DNA of 64,000 bases from Mucilaginibacter pankratovii. Its GTDB lineage: Bacteria; Bacteroidota; Bacteroidia; Sphingobacteriales; Sphingobacteriaceae. A program made the translations under genes and the position numbers. The notes under the pieces were generated by a model. It searched no databases. It saw nothing but the letters and a program-made list of their open reading frames with translations, and was not told where the DNA came from. Shown one piece after another: positions 1 to 7,800 of this stretch (positions are counted from its first letter, which is position 1; the number at the start of each line of letters is the position of its first letter). The stretch lies in assembly GCF_014773265.1 (NCBI RefSeq), contig NZ_JACWMY010000009.1:124001-188000 (forward strand). The letters are read 5' to 3'.

Positions 1-36
1 AAGAAATAGTAAGAATACATCATATTTATAAATTAT

Positions 37-154
37 GTCATTTCGACCGAGGCACGAGGGAGAAATCTTGTTGTCCATGCAAAGTTCGCCACCTTGCGTA
101 TCCGCTTTGCACATCTAACAAGATTTCTCATCGCTGCGCTTCCCTCGAAATGAC
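37..154. repeat. Palindromic intergenic repeat, copy 1
   Basis: Outer arms GTCATTTCGA (37-46) and TCGAAATGAC (145-154) are exact inverted copies. A second nested pair, GAGAAATCTTGTT around 60-72 and AACAAGATTTCTC at 117-129, also pairs. The centre holds a TATCCGCTTTGC core that recurs in the elements at 5599-5693 and, as TATCCGCCCTGC, at 19661-19765, so the three look like one family. It could fold into a long hairpin in RNA. It has no coding content; a short reading frame across it is a by-product of the palindrome. Confidence 0.75.
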
Positions 155-168
155 AACCCAGTAAAAAT

Positions 169-201
169 AAAGGCCGTTTGCTAAATGCAAACGGCCTTTC
201 C
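169..201 (-). terminator. Rho-independent terminator of the beta-CASP gene
   Basis: A 12-bp stem (AAGGCCGTTTGC at 170-181, GCAAACGGCCTT at 187-198) with a 5-nt loop lies 11 bases past the stop of the minus-strand gene at 212. On the minus strand it is followed by a T-rich run. Confidence 0.8.
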
Positions 202-211
202 CTTGTTCTTC

Positions 212-1615
212 TCACTCCAACACCACCTTCTGGTGCTGATATGGGATCTCGATATTGGCAAATCCCTTTTCTTTTATCTTCTCGGCAAAATGCTGCTGCA
301 CCTCGTATTCACCGTGGACTAAAAACACCTGTTTTACCAATTTAGGGTCCTGGCAGCTAAGGAAATGGAGCAGATCTTCGTAATCGCCATGGGCGCTCAT
401 GCTTTTGATTGACTGCACTTCGGCTTTTACCTGGTATTGCTCGCCAAAAATATGTACCTCCTTTTCCCCGCGGGCAAGGCGACCGCCCAGCGAGTTCGGC
501 TCGGCATAACCCACCATCAGTATGGTATTCTTTTGGTTACCTATGTTGTTTTTGATATGGTGCTTCACCCGCCCGGCCTCTGCCATGCCCGATGAGGATA
601 TGATAACACAAGGGCGTACATCATCATTCAGGGCGATAGATTCCTGGGTAGACTGGATAAATTTCAATCCCTTAAACCCAAACGGGTCGGCATCAATCTT
701 CATCACCTCTTTCACATCCTTATTATAAACTTCGGGGTGGTCCTTCAATACCTGGGTAGCTTTCTCTGATAGCGGGCTATCTACATAATAAGCCACATCT
801 GGTAATTCGCCCTTCAATTCCAATGCATTTAAGGCATAAAGGAGTTCCTGCGTACGCCCTACGCTAAATGCCGGGATAATTACCTTGCCCTTTTTTACTT
901 CGCAGGTTTGTTTGATGATCTCCAGCAAGGCATCCTCAATAGGGCCTATGTCTTTATGCAAACTGTCACCATAGGTAGATTCCAGCAAAATATAATCTGC
1001 CTGCGGAAAGGTTTGCGGGTTGTTCAGCAGCAGATCGCCGTAGCGGCCAACGTCGCCGCTGAAGGTAATATAAGTCGTCTTGCCGTTTTCCTCGGCAGCT
1101 ATGTGTACCGCCGCGCTGCCTAAAACATGCCCGGCATCGGTAAATTTAAATTTTACGGTTGGTGTAATGTGGTAGGGCTCGTGGTAATCCACTATTTTAA
1201 AAAGGCTCAGCGCTTTTATCACATCATCATCAGTATACAAAGCTTCTAAAAGCGGCAGGCCTTTGCGTGCGCGGTGCTTATTGCTGTACTCGTTATCCTG
1301 TGTTTGGATCTTGGCCGAATCCGCCAGCAAGATCTTACAAAGGTCCATGGTGGCGGCAGTGCAAAAAATCTGCCCTTCAAAACCTTCGGCCACCAGGCGG
1401 GGTATCAAGCCGCAATGATCTATATGCGCGTGGGAGAGGATCAGGTAGTCAACCTTTTGCGGGTTGAAACCAAAATGCTCGTTCATTTCTTCGGTTTGAT
1501 CGCCCATGCCCTGGAACATGCCGCAATCTAACAATATGCCTGTACCATCTGCTAAGCGTAACAGGTGTTTGCTGCCGGTAACGTTACGGGCAGCGCCGTG
1601 AAAGGTTATATCCAT
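212..1615 (-). CDS. MBL-fold beta-CASP RNA-processing hydrolase (CPSF/Ysh1-like)
   Basis: This is a metallo-beta-lactamase-fold nuclease of the beta-CASP group, expected to act in the cytoplasm on RNA with two zinc ions. The signature HAHIDH lies at residues 62-67. Further metal and motif residues appear as GHVLGS, SGDVGRYGD, and the C-terminal SAHGDYEDL and LVHGEYE histidine motifs. IISSSGMAEAGRVKHHI matches the beta-CASP insert. At 467 aa it is the usual length for the bacterial YSH1/KH-less type. It is monocistronic with its own terminator. In vivo substrates of this subgroup are not established. Confidence 0.9.
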   Translation of the reverse strand: MDITFHGAARNVTGSKHLLRLADGTGILLDCGMFQGMGDQTEEMNEHFGFNPQKVDYLILSHAHIDHCGLIPRLVAEGFEGQIFCTAATMDLCKILLADSAKIQTQDNEYSNKHRARKGLPLLEALYTDDDVIKALSLFKIVDYHEPYHITPTVKFKFTDAGHVLGSAAVHIAAEENGKTTYITFSGDVGRYGDLLLNNPQTFPQADYILLESTYGDSLHKDIGPIEDALLEIIKQTCEVKKGKVIIPAFSVGRTQELLYALNALELKGELPDVAYYVDSPLSEKATQVLKDHPEVYNKDVKEVMKIDADPFGFKGLKFIQSTQESIALNDDVRPCVIISSSGMAEAGRVKHHIKNNIGNQKNTILMVGYAEPNSLGGRLARGEKEVHIFGEQYQVKAEVQSIKSMSAHGDYEDLLHFLSCQDPKLVKQVFLVHGEYEVQQHFAEKIKEKGFANIEIPYQHQKVVLE

Positions 1616-1674
1616 CTATAAATTGGTTGTGGAATGAAGAACCAAACATGCGGATAAAAGTTTAATAAATAAAA

Positions 1675-1690
1675 AACTAAACTTTTAGTT
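1675..1690. promoter_or_regulatory. Upstream BlaI-type operator
   Basis: AACTAAACTTTTAGTT is a perfect palindrome of 7-bp arms around CT. It matches the arm pattern of the second site at 1723-1738 and resembles the ACTA..TAGT half-sites of BlaI/MecI operators. It lies just upstream of the -7 box at 1692. Confidence 0.75.
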
Positions 1691-1691
1691 G

Positions 1692-1699
1692 TAAATTTG
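1692..1699 (+). promoter_or_regulatory. Bacteroidota -7 promoter box of the BlaI/BlaR1 operon
   Basis: TAAATTTG fits the Bacteroidota consensus TAnnTTTG. It sits between the two operator palindromes, so repressor bound at either site would block initiation (inference). No convincing -33 TTTG was found. Confidence 0.6.
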
Positions 1700-1722
1700 A
1701 TTTTTATACTTTAACTTCGTTT

Positions 1723-1738
1723 AACTAACAAGTTAGTT
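1723..1738. promoter_or_regulatory. Downstream BlaI-type operator
   Basis: AACTAACAAGTTAGTT is a perfect palindrome of 7-bp arms around AA, starting 48 bp after the first site and ending 8 bp before the BlaI start codon. Two dyads around one promoter is the arrangement known for BlaI/MecI autoregulation. Confidence 0.8.
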
Positions 1739-1746
1739 TTATTATT

Positions 1747-2121
1747 ATGATGGAAATTAAAGAGTTAACCCGCGCCGAAGAACAGATAATGCAGGTGCTT
1801 TGGCAGTTAAAAAAAGGCTTTGTAAAAGATGTGCTGGATGTGTTGCCCGAGCCAAAACCGGCTTACAATACAGTATCAACCATTATCCGCATTCTGGAGA
1901 CCAAGGGCTTTGTGGGCCACACCGCATATGGCAAAAGCCACGAGTATCACCCGATAGTAAGCAAGGAGCAATACAAAAATTTTGCTGCCGATAAACTGCT
2001 GACGGGCTACTTTGATAACTCGGTAAACCGGATGCTTTCCTTTTTTGTGAAGAAGGAGAAAATTGACCTGAAAGAGGCCGATGAGATCATGAAACTGATT
2101 GAGAAACTTAAAGATAAATAG
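1747..2121 (+). CDS. BlaI/MecI/CopY family transcriptional repressor
   Basis: A 124-aa winged-helix repressor. The N-terminal half (LTRAEEQIMQVLW, then YNTVSTIIRILETKGFV) is the BlaI DNA-binding domain. The C-terminal half, ending in a charged helix, is the dimerisation region normally cut by the partner protease. The start could be either of two adjacent ATGs (1747 or 1750). The M56 protease gene begins 2 bases after its stop, so the two are co-transcribed and probably translationally coupled. Two palindromes immediately upstream are the likely autoregulatory operators. In Bacteroidota such pairs are not usually tied to beta-lactamase; no target beta-lactamase lies next to it. Confidence 0.93.
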   Translation: MMEIKELTRAEEQIMQVLWQLKKGFVKDVLDVLPEPKPAYNTVSTIIRILETKGFVGHTAYGKSHEYHPIVSKEQYKNFAADKLLTGYFDNSVNRMLSFFVKKEKIDLKEADEIMKLIEKLKDK

Positions 2122-2123
2122 TT

Positions 2124-4091
2124 ATGGCTTGGTGGCATTATTTATTCCTGGTAAATATTTACCTCACCCTGTTTTTTGGCTTTTACGCGCTGCTTTTACG
2201 CCGCGAAACATTTTTCCAGCTCAACCGCATCTATTTGGTGGGGGCAGCGCTGCTGTCGTTCTTTATCCCGCTGATCCAATCGGAATGGGTGAAAAACCTG
2301 TTTATTACGCAAAAGGTGCAGTATGCATTTTATGGTAGTGGCACCGATATTAATATCACCGCGCTTGCCCCCATACAAGATACACCCTACACACTGGGCG
2401 AAATAATGGTGATGATATACCTTGCCGGCGTAATTGTGCTTGCCTTGCGCCTGATGTGGCAGTTTATACAACTGCGCAGGGTGATACAACAAGCGGTGCC
2501 ATCGGCCACGCCATACTCTTTCTTCAATAAAATAAACGTTGCCGACGATACCGAAAGCAAGGATGTTGTGATGGCGCACGAAGAAGTGCACGCGCAGCAA
2601 TGGCATTCGGCAGATGTGCTGATCATCGAGGCGGTAATGATCATCAACTGGTTTAACCCGGTGGTGTACCTGTACCGTTTCGCCATCAAACATATCCACG
2701 AATACATCGCCGACAGGCAAGCGATAAAAGCAGGTAACGATAAAGCCGAATATGCTTTATTGCTGCTGAGCCAAACCTTTAACGCCCCCGCGCACCAATT
2801 AGTTAACCCATTTTATAACCACAGTTTACTAAAACAACGTATTATGATGTTACAGAAGAATAAATCGCAGCGGGTTAAGCTGTTAAAATACGGCCTGTCG
2901 GCACCTTTATTTGTACTGATGCTGGTACTGTCATCGGCCACCATCAGCAATAGCAAGGCCATAGAAGCTTTACACGATAACGCTGAAGAATTGTTATTGC
3001 AACCCGCTACGGGAAATACTCCCGAAGAAACAACACAGGCAGAAGCACCAGCAGCAAAGAACCTTTTGTTTAAGGAGACGGTAGTTGTTATTGACACGCC
3101 AAGACAGGGAAAGGTTTTTATGAAGGTGGGGCAAATGCCGCAATTCCCGGGTGATGAAGATGCTTTTGACCGCTACCTTGCTAAGACGATCAGGTACCCT
3201 AAAGCGGCCCGCGACAATAACGTGCAAGGCCGCGTTATACTCACCTTTGTAATAGAGAAAGACGGTTCGGTTAGTGATATAAAGGTTCTACGCGGCATTG
3301 GCAGCGGTTGCGACGAAGAAGCCGTACGTGCTATAAAGGCATCGCCAAAGTGGATAGCCGGCAGACAGAACGGAAAAAAGGTACGTACTCAATTTTCGGT
3401 ACCGGTAAATTTCGCGCTGGAGAGCAAAGCCGCTTCAGTTAAAGTTGGGCAAACCGACCTGAGCACCGGTTTAACCGAAGCTATATTTACCGAGGTAGAG
3501 CAGCAGCCGGGCTTCCCGGGCGGTAACCAGGCTTGTGCCACTTACCTCCGTACAAACATTAAATACCCTGCAGAGGCCCGTAAAAACAAAATACAGGGCA
3601 GGGTGATAACCAGCTTTGTTGTAATGAAGGATGGCAGCATCGGCGATGTGAAAGTGTTAAATGGAATTGGTTACGGTGCCGATGAGGAAGCGGTTAGGGT
3701 GATCAAAAACATGCCTAAATGGTACCCGGGTATGCAAAACGGCCGGCCGGTAAATGTAAAGTATACTTTGCCCATAGCGTTTACTTTGGATGGTAAGCAA
3801 TTAAACCTGCAGGGAAAAATAGACCCCGCCATTTATCCTAAAACATACACCGCAGTAGCCGGTGATGCAACTACTTTAAAAACAGGCGATGGCACCACAT
3901 TTATCGAGCTGAAGGGATCTGCAAAGCCATTGTACCTTGTAGATGGCAAAGAAGTTGAGGATTTGAGTGCCATTAACCCTAACGATATACAGAGCATTAA
4001 TGTTACAAAGGATGCATCTGCTATTTATAAGGACGGGGACAGAAGGAAGAATGGGGTTATAACAGTTACAATGAAGAAGAAGGTAAAATAA
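2124..4091 (+). CDS. BlaR1-like M56 metallopeptidase with two TonB C-terminal domains and a plug-like tail
   Basis: A 655-aa inner-membrane protease-sensor. N-terminal membrane helices (about residues 5-25, 36-52, 92-112) precede the zinc motif HEEVH (152-156); HEYIAD at 192-197 supplies the probable third ligand. Another membrane segment lies near 263-278. Where classical BlaR1 carries a penicillin-binding sensor, this protein has two tandem TonB_C-like domains (about 335-420 and 455-540, each with YPxxAR...GRV and DEEAV). A final segment from about 600 (YLVDGKEV, then DIQSINVTKDASAI and NGVITVT) resembles the plug of TonB-dependent receptors. It is cotranscribed with the BlaI repressor, its expected substrate. 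The signal sensed is unknown. Confidence 0.88.
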   Translation: MAWWHYLFLVNIYLTLFFGFYALLLRRETFFQLNRIYLVGAALLSFFIPLIQSEWVKNLFITQKVQYAFYGSGTDINITALAPIQDTPYTLGEIMVMIYLAGVIVLALRLMWQFIQLRRVIQQAVPSATPYSFFNKINVADDTESKDVVMAHEEVHAQQWHSADVLIIEAVMIINWFNPVVYLYRFAIKHIHEYIADRQAIKAGNDKAEYALLLLSQTFNAPAHQLVNPFYNHSLLKQRIMMLQKNKSQRVKLLKYGLSAPLFVLMLVLSSATISNSKAIEALHDNAEELLLQPATGNTPEETTQAEAPAAKNLLFKETVVVIDTPRQGKVFMKVGQMPQFPGDEDAFDRYLAKTIRYPKAARDNNVQGRVILTFVIEKDGSVSDIKVLRGIGSGCDEEAVRAIKASPKWIAGRQNGKKVRTQFSVPVNFALESKAASVKVGQTDLSTGLTEAIFTEVEQQPGFPGGNQACATYLRTNIKYPAEARKNKIQGRVITSFVVMKDGSIGDVKVLNGIGYGADEEAVRVIKNMPKWYPGMQNGRPVNVKYTLPIAFTLDGKQLNLQGKIDPAIYPKTYTAVAGDATTLKTGDGTTFIELKGSAKPLYLVDGKEVEDLSAINPNDIQSINVTKDASAIYKDGDRRKNGVITVTMKKKVK

Positions 4092-4118
4092 GATCAGTTA
4101 GTTAATTATAAACCCTAC

Positions 4119-4149
4119 GCCGGCAGATAAATAATTTGCCGGCTTTTTT
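4119..4149 (+). terminator. Terminator of the BlaI/BlaR1 operon
   Basis: Stem GCCGGCA (4119-4125) and TGCCGGC (4137-4143) followed directly by six T residues, 28 bases after the BlaR1-like stop codon. Confidence 0.85.
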
Positions 4150-4205
4150 GTGCTATAATTTATTGGGATCTTATAGTTAAATTTATGGCATAAACCCCTA
4201 ATAGC

Positions 4206-4589
4206 ATGAACCTTAAACTCTTATTCCAATTATCCGTCTTCGGGCTCATTATGGCATTTGGCACCATATCCTTAATTCCCGAAAATATCGAACCCGTTTT
4301 TTGGGTGGTGATATTTATCTTTTGCGCGGTGGTTATAGCCAAGGCGTGCCCCGGCAGATATTTTTGGCATGGCTTTGTTTTAAGTTTAATAAACAGTGTT
4401 TGGATAACCATTGTGCATACCATTTTTTACGACAATTATCTGCCGCATCACCCTAATATGGCCTCATTTGAATTGGGCAGGCACCCACGGGTAATGATGA
4501 TATTAATGGCGCCCGTTTTCGGTATCGCGTTCGGGTTGATACAGGGGTTGTTTGCCTTTATCGCTTCAAAACTGGTGACGAAAAATTAA
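4206..4589 (+). CDS. Small four-helix membrane protein of unknown function
   Basis: A 127-aa hydrophobic protein with about four membrane segments (residues 4-22, 30-46, 53-75, 97-122) and a short polar stretch with His/Pro (YLPHHPNMASFELGRHPR). I do not recognise a characterised family. Its stop codon overlaps that of the convergent PAS gene in a TTAA (4586-4589), so neither gene has room for a terminator of its own. Confidence 0.75.
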   Translation: MNLKLLFQLSVFGLIMAFGTISLIPENIEPVFWVVIFIFCAVVIAKACPGRYFWHGFVLSLINSVWITIVHTIFYDNYLPHHPNMASFELGRHPRVMMILMAPVFGIAFGLIQGLFAFIASKLVTKN

Positions 4590-5278
4590 ATTTCTTCCGC
4601 TTCAGCAGCGGCTTCGGCTTCCTGCCGCTCGCGCAGGTTGCGCATTATTTTGGTGAAGCCCCTGTGGTTTTGCTCCTCATCGTACAAGGGGAAAACCAGG
4701 CCGCTGCCCCAAAAACGGGAGCCATCCTTGCGCAGGTGGTACCGTTCGTCTATCGCGCGGCCTTCCGTTTTAGCAGTAGTAAGTTCTTTTTCAGCTGCCC
4801 CGGCGGCAACATCCTCCGGGGTGAAAAATATTTTAGCGCTAACGCCAATCACTTCTACCTCCTTGTAACCCAATACATTTTCGGCACCCGAGTTCCAGCT
4901 GTTAATATCGCCGTTTTTATCGGTAGTGATCACCGCGTAATCTTCCAGGCTCTCCAGCACCTGATGGAAAAATTCTTCACTCATTCTAAAATAGCTGTCG
5001 TCGAAAATATCTTCACCAGTGATGGTGTCGTTGATAGTTTCATATTCAACCATTATACTGGTATCATTAATACCGGTGGCCATTACCATGGGTTCGCGCG
5101 TTATTTTGTAAAAGGTTTCGTACCCGTTGGGCAGATTATAAAGTACGGGTTTTTTACGTACGGGCTTTAAGGTTAGCGCTGTTTCCATGGAGGGCTCCGA
5201 AGCTGTGCTGGCCAGTAAATAGGTATAACCCTTTTCTATCAGGTCGCCAAGTAATTGTGGGGTGAAGGGTATTTTCAT
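4586..5278 (-). CDS. PAS-domain sensory protein without an output domain
   Basis: A 230-aa soluble protein. Residues 1-100 are an unrecognised region. About 103-218 is a PAS/PAC domain: FFHQVLESLEDYAVITTDK, INSWNSGAENVLGYKEVEVIG, then the PAC motif YHLRKDGSRFWGSGLVFPLYD...GFTKIMRNL. It ends in a Glu/Ala-rich tail (about 216-230). No kinase, HTH or cyclase domain follows, so it must signal by protein contact or be a stand-alone sensor. Convergent with, and overlapping by four bases, the membrane-protein gene at 4206. Confidence 0.85.
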   Translation of the reverse strand: MKIPFTPQLLGDLIEKGYTYLLASTASEPSMETALTLKPVRKKPVLYNLPNGYETFYKITREPMVMATGINDTSIMVEYETINDTITGEDIFDDSYFRMSEEFFHQVLESLEDYAVITTDKNGDINSWNSGAENVLGYKEVEVIGVSAKIFFTPEDVAAGAAEKELTTAKTEGRAIDERYHLRKDGSRFWGSGLVFPLYDEEQNHRGFTKIMRNLRERQEAEAAAEAEEI

Positions 5279-5296
5279 GGTACGGGTATATTATGC

Positions 5297-5320
5297 AAAA
5301 GGCCCCGGAAAACCGGGGCC
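5297..5320 (-). terminator. Terminator of the lmo0937-like gene
   Basis: GC-rich stem GGCCCCGG (5301-5308) and CCGGGGCC (5313-5320) with loop AAAA. On the minus strand it is followed by TTTT (5300-5297). It lies 20 bases past the stop codon at 5341. Confidence 0.8.
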
Positions 5321-5340
5321 AAATATTTTTACAAAGAAAT

Positions 5341-5496
5341 TTATATGGCAGTTGGCCTGCGGATAATGCCTAATAAAAACGCGATAACGGCAATAACTAA
5401 CAGCACGTGTATAAGGCTGCCCACTGCTGTGAAAAATACGCCAATTGCCCAGCCTATAATGAGGATAACGGCAATTATATACAATAATGAATTCAT
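5341..5496 (-). CDS. lmo0937-family small membrane protein
   Basis: A 51-aa protein read from ATG at 5496 to TAA at 5341. It begins MNSLLYIIAVILIIGWAIGV, has two hydrophobic helices split by a short FFTAVGSLIH turn, and ends RRPTAI. This matches the lmo0937 family of tiny two-helix membrane proteins, common in Bacteroidota and often stress-linked; its function is not known. A strong hairpin terminator follows it. It is short enough to be missed by length cut-offs. Confidence 0.85.
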   Translation of the reverse strand: MNSLLYIIAVILIIGWAIGVFFTAVGSLIHVLLVIAVIAFLLGIIRRPTAI

Positions 5497-5598
5497 GGTT
5501 GATGGTTTAAAATGTTTTATAGATAGTGTGTTAAGTATATACTAATAAATAGCGTGCCAAAAACTTGCGCCGGGGTAATAATGCCAATTAAACCCTAT

Positions 5599-5693
5599 CG
5601 TCATTGCGAGGAGCGAAGCAATCTCCAAATATGCAGAGCCCTATGCATATCCGCTTTGCCTGCGTAGAGATTGCTTCGTACCTCGCAATGACG
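5599..5693. repeat. Palindromic intergenic repeat, copy 2
   Basis: Outer arms CGTCATTGCGAGG (5599-5611) and CCTCGCAATGACG (5681-5693) are perfect inverted copies. The nested pair CGAAGCAATCT (5614-5624) and AGATTGCTTCG (5668-5678) also matches exactly. The centre carries GCATATCCGCTTTGCC, shared with the copies at 37-154 and 19661-19765. Confidence 0.85.
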
Positions 5694-5710
5694 CGGTAGG
5701 ATATAAAAAA

Positions 5711-5737
5711 GCCCCTTTCCAACTTCCGGAAAGGGGC
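5711..5737 (-). terminator. Terminator of the M61 peptidase gene
   Basis: Perfect 10-bp stem GCCCCTTTCC (5711-5720) and GGAAAGGGGC (5728-5737) with loop AACTTCC. It is followed on the minus strand by a T run (5710-5705) and lies 24 bases past the stop codon. Confidence 0.85.
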
Positions 5738-5760
5738 CTTAAAAATAAATTAGAAGTTTT

Positions 5761-7566
5761 TTACAATTTCAGCCATTTTTTGCGCACGGCCAGTTGCTGT
5801 ACAGTTGGGTTTGGTAATTCTTCGGCTTTAAATTGTACTTTATTGTTGCGTAATAAAGTTACCGGCAGGCTGTAGGGTTTGCCATCGCGTATTACAGCAA
5901 CGGTTATTTTATCGCCAACCTTGCGGCCGTTCATCAGGGTGGTCATATCGGTAACCGGGGTGCCATCTACCGATACAATTTCGTCGCCCACGTTTATGCC
6001 ATCTTTCCAGCCGGCGCCATCGCGCAGCACCATGCTTACAATTTTTTTGCCGCCGGGCTGGTTGCTTGCAGATACGCCAAGGGTTGGGTTATTGCTATCG
6101 GCCAGCTGATCGGTAATTTTGTAACCGGCGTAGCTGAGGTATTTGTTATAATCGATAGGGGCCAGGCCGTTGATGTACCTGGCGTAGAAATCGTCCAGAT
6201 TTTTGCCCGAGAATTTTTCGAACGCCAGTTTAAACTCGGCATCGGCATAGCCGCGTTTCTTGCCTTTGTAATAGGTGTTGTACATGTATTTCATCACATC
6301 ATCCAGTGATTGTTTGCCGCCGGTTGTGTTCATGATCTCCAGATCAAGCAGCATACCTATCACCGCGCCTTTATCATAATAAGAGATGCCGGTGTTGTAA
6401 GAGTTCTCGTTGGGGCGGTATGCTTTTATCCAGGCATCAAAGCTGGCTTCGGCAAGGGGCTGTACTTTAGTGCCCGGCTGGTTCTCAACCGTGTTGATAT
6501 CGCCTACGGCATCGGCCAGGTAGCTATCTACCGAATACAGGTCGGCGTGGCGGCGTATCAAATTCTGGTAGTAGGCGGTAAAGCCTTCGGCTATCCAAAG
6601 GTTGGTAGTGTAATTTTCGGTCTCGTAATCAAACGGGCCCAATACAATAGGGCGCAGGCGTTTTACATTCCACAGGTGGAAATGCTCATGCGCTACCAGG
6701 CCTAAAAAGTTAATATAGCCGCTTTCGCTGCCATACTGATCGCGACCGGCACCCAACACGGTTGAGCTTAAGTGCTCAAGCCCGCCGCCACCGCGTGCGC
6801 GGTTGTGTACAATAAAGGTATAGTGCTTATTGGGGTTCTCGCCAAAAACAGCGGTTTCTGCTTCAACTACCTTAGCCATGTCTTTCTTCAGGCGTTCTTT
6901 ATCGTAATTGCCGCCGCCATACATAGCTACTTCGTATTTTACGCCTGCTGCGTCAAAGCCAAAAACATCCTGTGTACCTACCTCAATAGGCGAATCGTAC
7001 AGGATATCAAAGTTTGGCGAAGTAAGGCTGAACTGGTCGCCGCCAACTTTTTCCAGGCTGGTAGATACGGTGGTCCAATCTTTATAAGGGATTATTTTAA
7101 TGGTTGATGGTTGGTTCAGCATCCCTTTGGGGTATAAAAATACACCCGTGGTTGATAAAAAGCCATGCGTAATATCCACAAAGCTGGTACGAACAGATAC
7201 TTCGAAGGAATAAACTTTATATTTAACCACCACGGTTGATATGCCGGTGGTGTTGATATGCCAGGTGTTTTTGCTTGTTTTTGGCGCAGGAACTGCTTTG
7301 CCATTAGCGGTAGCGGTAAAGCCCTCGATGTTTTTGGCAAATTCCCTTACCAGGTACGAGCCGGGTGTCCAAACGGGCATTTTAAGGTCGAGGGTGGGTT
7401 GCTTTAAGCCGCTTACCGTCATTTCTATATCGGCATAATGTGCTTGTGCTTCGGGGAAGGTAACTTTATATGCTATTTTAGGGTAAACTACAGCGGCGCC
7501 GGCCGTGGAAATCTTCATAATTAATAGTAATAAATAAGCCAGGGCTAATGGTTTAAAATTTTTCAT
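5761..7566 (-). CDS. M61 family metallopeptidase (glycyl-aminopeptidase type) with PDZ domain
   Basis: A 601-aa secreted zinc peptidase. A signal peptide occupies about residues 1-24 (hydrophobic core LALAYLLLLIMKISTAGAA). The M61 N-terminal beta domain follows, then the catalytic HEHFHLWNVKRLRP with HExxH at 293-297. The third ligand is probably the Glu of WIAEGFTAYY. A PDZ domain lies at about 495-580 (DGINVGDEIVSVDGTPV). Length and order fit M61 glycyl aminopeptidases, which release N-terminal Gly or Ala from periplasmic peptides. Monocistronic, with a strong terminator. Confidence 0.93.
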   Translation of the reverse strand: MKNFKPLALAYLLLLIMKISTAGAAVVYPKIAYKVTFPEAQAHYADIEMTVSGLKQPTLDLKMPVWTPGSYLVREFAKNIEGFTATANGKAVPAPKTSKNTWHINTTGISTVVVKYKVYSFEVSVRTSFVDITHGFLSTTGVFLYPKGMLNQPSTIKIIPYKDWTTVSTSLEKVGGDQFSLTSPNFDILYDSPIEVGTQDVFGFDAAGVKYEVAMYGGGNYDKERLKKDMAKVVEAETAVFGENPNKHYTFIVHNRARGGGGLEHLSSTVLGAGRDQYGSESGYINFLGLVAHEHFHLWNVKRLRPIVLGPFDYETENYTTNLWIAEGFTAYYQNLIRRHADLYSVDSYLADAVGDINTVENQPGTKVQPLAEASFDAWIKAYRPNENSYNTGISYYDKGAVIGMLLDLEIMNTTGGKQSLDDVMKYMYNTYYKGKKRGYADAEFKLAFEKFSGKNLDDFYARYINGLAPIDYNKYLSYAGYKITDQLADSNNPTLGVSASNQPGGKKIVSMVLRDGAGWKDGINVGDEIVSVDGTPVTDMTTLMNGRKVGDKITVAVIRDGKPYSLPVTLLRNNKVQFKAEELPNPTVQQLAVRKKWLKL

Positions 7567-7712
7567 GGCTGCAAGTTATAAATTTTTATGTTTTTTAATT
7601 GCAAAGCAAAAAATGCAAATGTTGTAAAATGGTTGATACAAGCAATCAAAATATGCCCTAAGCGGTTAGTTTTGCGGATATTACCAATTGCAGGTTATAA
7701 CCGATATACATT

Positions 7713-7720
7713 TATATTTG
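7713..7720 (+). promoter_or_regulatory. -7 promoter box of the RND efflux operon
   Basis: TATATTTG matches TAnnTTTG exactly. ATTG at 7687-7690, 22 bp upstream, could be the -33 element. Transcription would start near 7726, giving a leader of about 65 bases that contains a small overlapping ORF. Confidence 0.6.
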
Positions 7721-7725
7721 CGTGA

Positions 7726-7800
7726 ATGAACAGCTACGACGCTTTAATCAATACTATTAAAACCCAATTACTTTGCCAATACGCCAAACATGAAAACTAA
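7726..7800 (+). CDS. Possible 24-codon leader ORF overlapping the efflux adaptor start
   Basis: An ATG at 7726, six bases after the -7 box, opens a frame of 24 codons (MNSYDALINT...) ending TAA at 7798-7800. That stop lies inside the adaptor gene, in a different frame, so it overlaps the adaptor ATG (7790) by 11 bases. This geometry would couple or gate adaptor translation. There is no homology evidence; it may be chance. Confidence 0.3.
   Translation: MNSYDALINTIKTQLLCQYAKHEN

Noticed and set aside
33..215. Minus-strand reading frame of 60 codons
   Set aside because: It runs through the palindromic repeat and the terminator; composition follows the repeat and it has no family resemblance.
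1747..4091. Beta-lactam resistance regulator pair
   Set aside because: The sensor lacks a penicillin-binding domain and no beta-lactamase is adjacent, so a resistance role is not supported.
4664..5170. Plus-strand frame of 168 codons opposite the PAS gene
   Set aside because: The minus strand encodes a clear PAS/PAC domain; the plus frame is a shadow.
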